This document shows, piece after piece, positions 56,150-64,000 of a stretch of DNA of 64,000 nt; the stretch's first letter is position 1; every line of letters begins with the position of its first letter. The notes under the pieces are model-generated. The model was not told where the DNA came from, did not search any database, and saw nothing but the letters and a program-made list of their open reading frames with translations. The translations under genes and the position numbers were made by a program. Source of the DNA: Brachyhypopomus gauderio (taxonomy: Eukaryota; Chordata; Actinopteri; Gymnotiformes; Hypopomidae); assembly GCF_052324685.1 (NCBI RefSeq), contig NC_135212.1, positions 4,043,205 to 4,107,204 on the forward strand. Reading direction: 5' to 3'.

Positions 56150-59100
56150 ACAGAAAGATCTGATGGCCAGTCTGAATAGAGGCACTGAACAGTCTATCTT
56201 AGCTGCTTTGACATACCTCATTCAGTGCACAAAGGCCTTGAGGTTTAGCCTAAGTGTAGAGTCATGAACATTCGAGCAGGGAAAATGCGAATGTTATACT
56301 AAACTGTACTACAAATTGCAATACAGTAGAATAAAAAACACACAAACATGGACCACACAAGCTCAGGCACAGACTAAAGAAAAATTAGATTCAGTTTATA
56401 TTTCACACATGGCAGGTTTCACTGAAATTAGGCCGCATTGTTTAACTCTAGAGGTCTGAGGACATTTGACAAATTTGGGAGCTCTGGGACAAAAGCAACT
56501 GAACATTTGTATGAAAGAGAGAGGATTAACTTGTTTTCCATAATCTTCCACACTTCCTCTCTGGACTGGCAGATACAGCAGTGAATATTCATGTGATTCA
56601 AATGAGGCCCCTCCCCTCCCTTCCCAATAGACCACCTCTCTGCTCTCAGTCCTCTGGCACCATGACCTGTTTCCATGGAGAGGAATAGAGGTGTCTCATT
56701 CTCAGAGCATTGATCAGGAGAACCACGCTGAGTTGAACCTGACAGGAACCAATTGTAAGCCACTCCAGGCACTAATGGCACTCAACAAACACATTCCAGT
56801 TCAAGGTGTAATAGATGGGCTTACTGGTTTATTAAATGCAATTTGAGAGGGACTTTCATAATTTTTTATGGCTTTAATATAGAATTAGCTTTTGGTCTTC
56901 TTTTATTTTTCAACTATATCTTTTAGAAATTTTTTTAACGTTTAATGTTGATAAAAAAATCCAGATAAATCAAAATTCATAATGTAATTTTTATTTAAAG
57001 GAACATTTTGTTCTTTGAGGGCCAGACCTGGGTTTTGGCTGCATAGGAGAACTCCTATTGCAGCAGACTGATTTATCTTTAGTCAACAACAGGGGGCAGT
57101 ATGTAGCTTCAGTGCATTCTGGAGTTTAACCATGAGCCAAGACACCTTAAACTAAAATGTGGACAGAAAACTCTGTGTGTGCATGTGTGAGACTGTAGGA
57201 GATGGAGCAGAGAGAACAGAAACTGATATTTCATAAATTTCTTTTACACTTTTACACCTGAAAATTCTTCATACAGAATGGCCACATAATGATAGAGGCC
57301 AGACCAGAACAGGGTGGACAGGGGCCAGGACAGGGAGCATGGTAATGCTAGCACACGCTAATTTATCCACACTCAACCTGTATTCTCTAGATTTTATTCT
57401 CTCAGTCACAGCTTCTCATCTCCAACAGCCAGATCTTACCTGGTATAGCAGAAATCAATCTCTCTCTCTTTTTTTCTCTCCATTTCTCTCTCTCTCCTTG
57501 CTCCCTCTCTCTCTCTCTGAACAGATGGCTCCTCAGTTGGGTTTGGCTTCCATACCATCACTGGGCCCTGAGCACTCCTCCTCTTGTGTCCAGTATCTCT
57601 GACTCTGCAGACCACAGCAGATCTCTCTCTCCCTCTCTGTCTTTTTCTCTCTCTCCTCCTCTTCCTCTACTCTTCACTCTCTCTTTCTTGTTGACCAGGG
57701 CTGTAACCCAGATCAGCGGGTCAGCGGATCTGAGACCCAGCACAGTCTCAAAGACACTGGTATTTGTGTCTGTGCTTTCTTCCTCTGTACGTGTGTGTTG
57801 GCATTTCTGTGGTTGTAATTGTTTGTTTCTCTGCATGACGATTCCAGACGATTCTGGATGCATCCCTGAATTTACATCCTTAGGGTCTGTGTGTGTGTGT
57901 GTGTGTGTGTGTAAATATACCGTGTTTGGAGGGTTCATGGGTCAAAGAGAGCAACATAGCTGTGACATTAGGCTCGGTGGGGTCATGGCTCGTGTTCCTC
58001 AGCTCGGAGATTCTGGTTGCACTGGGGGAACTGGTGGACCTGCAGAGCCACTCACTATGCCTGCAAGGGCAGCCCTGTCTCTATGGCAACGCCTCAAAAC
58101 TGACCTCCCATAATCTTCCCCATAATATGCACTGCTAGAAATAAAACAGCTCAAACAGGAAGATCTCATCTGAAAAGTCACACATTGTCACATTGGACCC
58201 AGTGCTGAGTGGAACCACTGAACTGTCCCTCTGACACCAGGAAGCGCGATCACCCGAGTCATGATGAGCGATTAATCTTGTCTGTTTCTCTACCATATAG
58301 ATTGTGGTATATAACAGTAACAGTCGTTACATTAATGCAAATGCCTCCATTCCTGTAACAGGCACTGTGCACTGATGCGACCCACGAGGAAGGACAGCAG
58401 GAGCGGGTTCACACAGGAGTCACAGCGCTCCTGCACGGTCTGGGATGCAAGCATGTGACCAGGAGAGGTGTGAGTCTCTGTATTCTGTGGAATCAAGAGA
58501 AATCACCTGCAGCCACAGGCCAATCAGGTTTGGTGCGGCGTGTAGTGTATAATGACTAAACCAGAGCTGTTGTGTGTGTGTTTTTGTACAGTGTTTAGCA
58601 CGGTCCCTCTGTGAACCCGCTCACTCGGCGCCGTGACTCTGCTCCGTGTCACTCCGGTCCACGCTGTGCTCTAATAAGACCCCCAGAGTAAAGTGTGCTC
58701 GGCTGTGTTTGCGTGCCGTGGTCTAAGATGCCAGCCCGTAATACACAGTGCAGCAGGTACGGACCACAAGAGCAGAAGCCCCACACACACACACACACAC
58801 ACACACCGTGTCCACACACTTAAAGATGAACACGTGGATCAGCACACGTGACGTCTGCTGTGGCAGGAGAAGGACGCGGGCCGGCCCAGCTCTGTGTCAC
58901 GAGACGGACGTATTACACGCCGCACCTCTCGGACCCTCACGCCTGCCCAGGAGGCGGTCAGCCGTGGACAGACGGAGGAGGTGGCCGGATTGGGTCCACG
59001 GCAGCCTGCGACAGTCACAGCCAGCTCGGCTGCGATCGAAAAACTCTTAAGCCTGTCGTTCACTGGGGCCAGTTACCGTGTGCACCGCACACGACACCCG

Positions 59101-59400
59101 AGCGCTTTGACAGAAGACGCAGTCACAAAAGCGCAGACACCTATCATTAGCCAGAAGTTGTGCGCAGTGTCAGGTCTTTCCACTAGACTGCGGTCCGAGC
59201 TGCCCACGCCGGCTCAGAGTGGCACACGGGGTGCGTGTGCACACGGCCGGGGTTGGCCGGGGTTGGCCGTCGGCAGCGTATGTCGGCGTGTACTGGTGGT
59301 GCGAGGTCAGACTGCAAGCAGAGATCAGACACACTCCCACTACAGCCAGGACGAATGCAGTAACAAAGCTTCACAGCTGATGTAATGTTGCAAACAAGCC
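56150..59400. other. Spacer with CT-rich and short CA tracts, no confirmed gene
   Basis: CT-rich runs at 57459-57518 and 57622-57682, TG at 57888-57912, CA at 58782-58805, and a GGCCGGGGTTGGCC tandem pair at about 59244-59268. Short ORFs show no recognisable domain. A few isolated splice-like motifs are not supported by coding content. Confidence 0.5.
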
Positions 59401-59406
59401 ATCCAT

Positions 59407-59408
<2 letters not shown>

Positions 59409-59488
<80 letters not shown>
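59409..59488. repeat. (CA)n(GA)n compound microsatellite
   Basis: CA run at 59409-59455 followed directly by GA to 59488. Confidence 0.98.
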
Positions 59489-59490
<2 letters not shown>

Positions 59491-59775
59491 AAGCAGCTGG
59501 GCACAGAGAAAAGAAGAGCGGGGATGCTAATACGCAGCTGCCTTCTCTTATTCCAGCACAAACTGAAACAAATGGACAAAGAAGGGATGGGTGAGAGGAG
59601 AATGATGGAGATGATTATTCCAGAAGCTGACACAGAGTAGCCTAGTGGAGCTACCACACTGACGTGGCACTTCAGGAGGATATTGAGAGAAACTGGGGGA
59701 GTGAGGTGAGAGGAAGTTGTGGAGGGGAGATGGAGGGGTCGACTATAGAGCATCCTGAATCATGACCTGCGCACG

Positions 59776-60028
59776 TGTGTGTGCGTGGATGTGTGTGTGT
59801 GCGTGTGTGTGTGTGTGTGGTGGATGTGTGTGTGTGGTGGATGTGTGTGTGTATGTGTGGTGGATGTCTGTGTGGTGGATTTGTGTGTGGTGGATGTGTG
59901 TGTGTATAGTAGATGTGTGTGTGTGTGTGTGTGGTGGATGTCTGTGTGGTGGATGTGTGTGTGTGGTGGATGTGTGTGTGTGTATGGTAGATGTGTGTGT
60001 GTGTGTGGTGGATGTGTGTGTGTGGTGG
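59776..60028. repeat. TG-rich tandem tract (GTGGTGGATGTGTGTGTGTG type)
   Basis: Irregular units mixing TGTGTG with GGTGGATG. It leads into the large minisatellite to its right and probably shares its origin through GGTGGATGG. Confidence 0.9.
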
Positions 60029-62990
60029 ATGGTGGAGTGTTGGGGATGGTGATGGATGGTGGAGTGTTGGGGATGGTGATGGATGGTGGAGTGTTGGGGA
60101 TGGGGTGATGGATGGTGGAGTGTTGGAGATGGGGTGATGGATGGTGGAGTGTTGGGGATGGGGTGATGGATGGTGGAGTGTTGGGGATGGGGTGATGGAT
60201 GGTGGAGTGTTGGGGATGAGGTGATGGATGGTGGAGTGTTGGGGATGAGGTGATGGATGGTGGAGTGTTGGGGATGGGGTGATGGATGGTGGAGTGTTGG
60301 GGATGGTGATGGATGGTGGAGTGTTGGGGATGGGGAGATGGATGGTGGAGTGTTGGGGATGGGGTGATGGATGGTGGAGTGTTGGAGATGGGGTGATGGA
60401 TGGTGGAGTGTTGGGGATGGGGTGATGGATGGTGGAGTGTTGGGGATGAGGTGATGGATGGTGGAGTGTTGGGGATGGGGAGATGGATGGTGGAGTGTTG
60501 GGGATGGGGTGATGGATGGTGAAGTGTTGGGGATGAGGTGATGGATGGTGGAGTGTTGGGGATGAGGTGATGGATGGTGGAGTGTTGGGGATGGGGAGAT
60601 GGATGGTGGAGTGTTGGGGATGAGGTGATGGATGGTGGAGTGTTGGGGATGGTGATGGATGGTGGTGTTGGGGTTGGGGAGATGGATGGTGGAGTGTTGG
60701 GGATGGGGTGATGGATGGTGGAGTGTTGGGGATGAGGTGATGGATGGTGGAGTGTTGGGGATGGTGATGGATGGTGGTGTTGGGGTTGGGGAGATGGATG
60801 GTGGAGTGTTGGGGATGGTGATGGATGGTGGAGTGTTGGAGATGGGGTGATGGATGGTGGAGTGTTGGGGATGAGGTGATGGATGGTGGAGTGTTGGGGA
60901 TGGGGAGATGGATGGTGGAGTGTTGGGGATGGTGATGGATGGTGGAGTGTTGGGGATGGGGTGATGGATGGTGGAGTGTTGGGGATGGGGTGATGGATGG
61001 TGGAGTGTTGGGGATGGGGTGATGGATGGTGGAGTGTTGGGGATGGGGTGATAGATGGTGGAGTGTTGGAGATGGGGTGATGGATGGTGGAGTATTGGGG
61101 ATGAGGTGATGGATGGTGGAGTGTTGGAGATGGTGATGGATGGTGGAGTGTTGGGGATGGTGATGGATGGTGGAGTGTTGGGGATGGTGATGGATGGTGG
61201 AGTGTTGGGGATGGGGTGATGGATGGTGGAGTGTTGGGGATGGGGTGATAGATGGTGGAGTGTTGGAGATGGGGTGATGGATGGTGGAGTATTGGGGATG
61301 AGGTGATGGATGGTGGAGTGTTGGGGATGGTGATGGATGGTGGAGTGTTGGGGATGGGGAGATGGATGGTGGAGTGTTGGGGATGGTGATGGATGGTGGA
61401 GTGTTGGGGATGGGGTGATGGATGGTGGAGTGTTGGGGTTGGGGAGATGGATGGTGGAGTGTTGGGGATGGAGAGATGGATGGTGAAGTGTTGGGGATGG
61501 GGTGATGGATGGTGGAGTGTTGGGGATGGGGTGATAGATGGTGGAGTGTTGGGGATGAGGTGATGGATGGTGGAGTGTTGGGGATGGTGATGGATGGTGG
61601 AGTGTTGGGGATGGTGATGGATGGTGGAGTGTTGGGGATGGTGATGGATGGTGGAGTGTTGGGGATGGGGTGATGGATGGTGGAGTGTTGGGGATGGTGA
61701 TGGATGGTGGAGTGTTGGGGATGAGGTGATGGATGGTGGAGTGTTGGGGATGGTGATGGATGGTGGAGTGTTGGGGGTGGGGAGATAGATGGTGGAGTGT
61801 TGGGGATGAGGTGATGGATGGTGGAGTGTTGGGGATGGGGTGATGGATGGTGGAGTGTTGGGGATGGGGTGATGGATGGTGGAGTGTTGGGGATGGTGAT
61901 GGATGGTGGAGTGTTGGGGATGAGGTGATGGATGGTGGAGTGTTGGGGATGGGGAGATGGATGGTGGAGTGTTGGGGATGAGGTGATGGATGGTGGAGTG
62001 TTGGGGATGGTGATGGATGGTGGAGTGTTGGGGATGGGGTGATGGATGGTGGAGTGTTGGGGATGGGGTGATGGATGGTGGAGTGTTGGGGATGAGGTGA
62101 TGGATGGTGGAGTGTTGGGGATGGGGAGATGGATGGTGGAGTGTTGGGGATGGTGATGGATGGTGGAGTGTTGGGGGTGGGGAGATGGATGGTGGAGTGT
62201 TGGGGATGAGGTGATGGGTGGTGGAGTGTTGGGGATGGGGAGATGGATGGTGGAGTGTTGGGGATGAGGTGATGGATGGTGGAGTGTTGGGGATGGGGTG
62301 ATGGATGGTGGAGTGTTGGGGATGGTGATGGATGGTGGTGTTGGGGTTGGGGAGATGGATGGTGGAGTGTTGGGGATGGGGTGATGGATGGTGGAGTGTT
62401 GGGGATGGGGTGATGGATGGTGGAGTGTTGGGGATGAGGTGATGGATGGTGGAGTGTTGGGGATGAGGTGATGGATGGTGGAGTGTTGGGGATGGGGTGA
62501 TGGATGGTGGAGTGTTGGGGTTGGGGAGATGGATGGTGGAGTGTTGGGGATGGAGAGATGGATGGTGAAGTGTTGGGGATGGGGTGATGGATGGTGGAGT
62601 GTTGGGGATGGGGTGATAGATGGTGGAGTGTTGGGGATGAGGTGATGGATGGTGGAGTGTTGGGGATGGTGATGGATGGTGGAGTGTTGGGGATGGTGAT
62701 GGATGGTGGAGTGTTGGGGATGGTGATGGATGGTGGAGTGTTGGGGATGGGGTGATGGATGGTGGAGTGTTGGGGATGGTGATGGATGGTGGAGTGTTGG
62801 GGATGAGGTGATGGATGGTGGAGTGTTGGGGATGGTGATGGATGGTGGAGTGTTGGGGATGGTGATGGATGGTGGAGTGTTGGGGATGGGGTGATGGATG
62901 GTGGAGTGTTGGGGATGGGGTGATGGATGGTGGAGTGTTGGGGATGGGGTGATGGATGGTGGAGTGTTGGGGATGGGGAGATGGATGGTG
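60029..62990. repeat. 3-kb minisatellite of 29- and 27-bp units
   Basis: About 100 copies of GATGGATGGTGGAGTGTTGG then GGATGGGGT (29 bp), with a 27-bp form lacking GG and rarer forms. The minus strand has no stop in any frame, so all three frames stay open for about 1,100 codons (59672-63026). Block order around 61434-61770 recurs at 62516-62850, a higher-order duplication about 1.08 kb apart. Confidence 0.97.
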
Positions 62991-63393
62991 GGCCACACTG
63001 CTGTGAGCAAGCCACCTCTTCCACAAGTCCCTGCCCTCTGACCTCTGACCTCAGTTACCTGTGCTCTCCGGCTCCATCAGCTATCCACTACTCCTAATGA
63101 CCTCCTCAGCTCATGTGAACCCCTCCCTCCTCCACAGCCTGACTGTATGTCTCCCGTCTCCTCTGGGTGGCTGCCAGGGCGCTACGTGTGGTGCAGGTGC
63201 TTTACAGTAACCTGCGTGGGGGGGGGTGTGGGGGGGTGCGAGGTGAAGGGGGGGTGCGGGGGGTGCGAGGTGCAGGGGGGTGTGGGGCAGATCTCCACGC
63301 TCCCGCTGTTACTGGCTCCTCCGGAGACAGAGGCAGAGGAGCACCTGGTGTACTGTCTCCACGGCTCTCTCACCTGGGGCTCAGACAGGGGCC

Positions 63394-63426
<33 letters not shown>

Positions 63427-64000
63427 GCGTCGTCGCTCCATGTCTCTGTGCATCTGTGTATTGTTGCAGAATATACGTGGGGAACTGTGTGTGTGGATGA
63501 AGTGGAATGTAACAGGGTACAGGAAGAGCCATGAGCTGCAGAGGAAGACGGGGATATGGTGGGGAGGAAAAGAAACGTGCCTGTGTGTGTGTGTGTGCTA
63601 TTATATTGCATTGTGAGGGAAGCTATCTGTCAGTTTAAGGAAGGAGGTAAGTATCCACGCATCTGTGATGGGAAGGCAGCTCTCCCTCTGGTCTGGATGT
63701 AGAAGTGAGAGTGTCTTCCAGTGGCAAGAGGCCACACATTTACTGCAGGAACACTGTAAAACTTAACGTTACGAGAGGGCAGTCTGGCCCAGACATGGCA
63801 CTGCGCTGGGGTTAGACTGCATTTATGATTTAATGCAAAGAGGTTATTAACTGAAAGCTTTTCAATAAACTTTTAGCGTGGCTCTGCGGACCGTGTATGA
63901 ATTTTGTAAATGTTTGGACTTATATTTTGTGGGACTTGGGAATATTTAATGTCACTTTTTGTGGACTATGGAAACATTGGCAACACAATATACACTTTTA
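62991..64000. other. Right-edge spacer, no confirmed gene
   Basis: G-rich tract at 63219-63287 and (CAGA)n at 63398-63427. 63140-63196 has exon-like borders (CCTCCACAG acceptor, CAGGTGC donor) but no recognisable product. Confidence 0.45.

Noticed and set aside
57893..58181. ORFs around 57.6-58.2 kb on both strands
   Set aside because: Overlapping low-complexity CT and TG runs; no recognisable domain.
59672..63026. Three minus-strand ORFs of about 1,100 codons
   Set aside because: They are translations of the 29/27-bp minisatellite with no domain, splice or start context.

Overview
The window reads as teleost fish nuclear DNA. It holds split genes with GT-AG introns, tRNA-derived SINEs, fish-type hAT, Tc1 and Ty3/Gypsy elements, abundant (CA)n runs and several kilobase-scale minisatellites. 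Species cannot be fixed from the sequence; an otophysan fish is a guess. Three host genes can be followed exon by exon: cyth4 (plus strand, about 18.9-25.1 kb), fam83f (minus, 27.0-38.3 kb) and grap2 (minus, 39.1-43.3 kb). From memory, grap2 followed by fam83f in the same direction matches human chromosome 22q13.1, and CYTH4 lies in the same band. This block is therefore probably an old conserved neighbourhood.

Layout. 1-18.8 kb is a transposon graveyard. It contains a frameshifted integrase-core gene running off the left edge; a 5.1-kb chromodomain Ty3/Gypsy element with two LTRs and a perfect 5-bp target duplication but a broken pol; a piggyBac-like relic; two sets of nested hAT-type elements, each layer confirmed by an exact 8-bp target duplication; a palindromic MITE; and a decayed DUF4806-type gene. 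18.8-25.9 kb is cyth4, a 13-coding-exon ARF exchange factor (402 aa). Its introns hold an 11-bp satellite, a GC-AG intron and a tandem array that copies a 5' splice site five times. 26.8-38.3 kb is fam83f (577 aa), tail-to-tail with cyth4. Its last intron contains a 2-kb TAACCC-rich minisatellite, and its last, 50-nt coding exon encodes a C-terminal CaaX box. The first intron contains a Tc1-like element split by a SINE. 39.0-43.3 kb is grap2 (292 aa, SH3-SH2-SH3). From 43.3 to 64 kb no protein-coding exon was recognised. The region is AT-rich spacer followed by two very large minisatellites, 34-bp units at 53.6-56.1 kb and 29/27-bp units at 60.0-63.0 kb.

The genes: cyth4 and grap2 belong to immune-cell signalling (ARF exchange and PIP3 sensing; T-cell receptor adaptor). 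fam83f anchors CK1 kinases and is predicted to be membrane-tethered through its CaaX box. They are separate transcription units, not an operon. No prokaryote-like system or CRISPR array is present. The strongest non-routine signals are the exact nested target-site duplications, the replicated splice donor in cyth4, the CaaX exon placed behind a telomere-like intronic array in fam83f, and the long open reading frames that repeats create on both strands.
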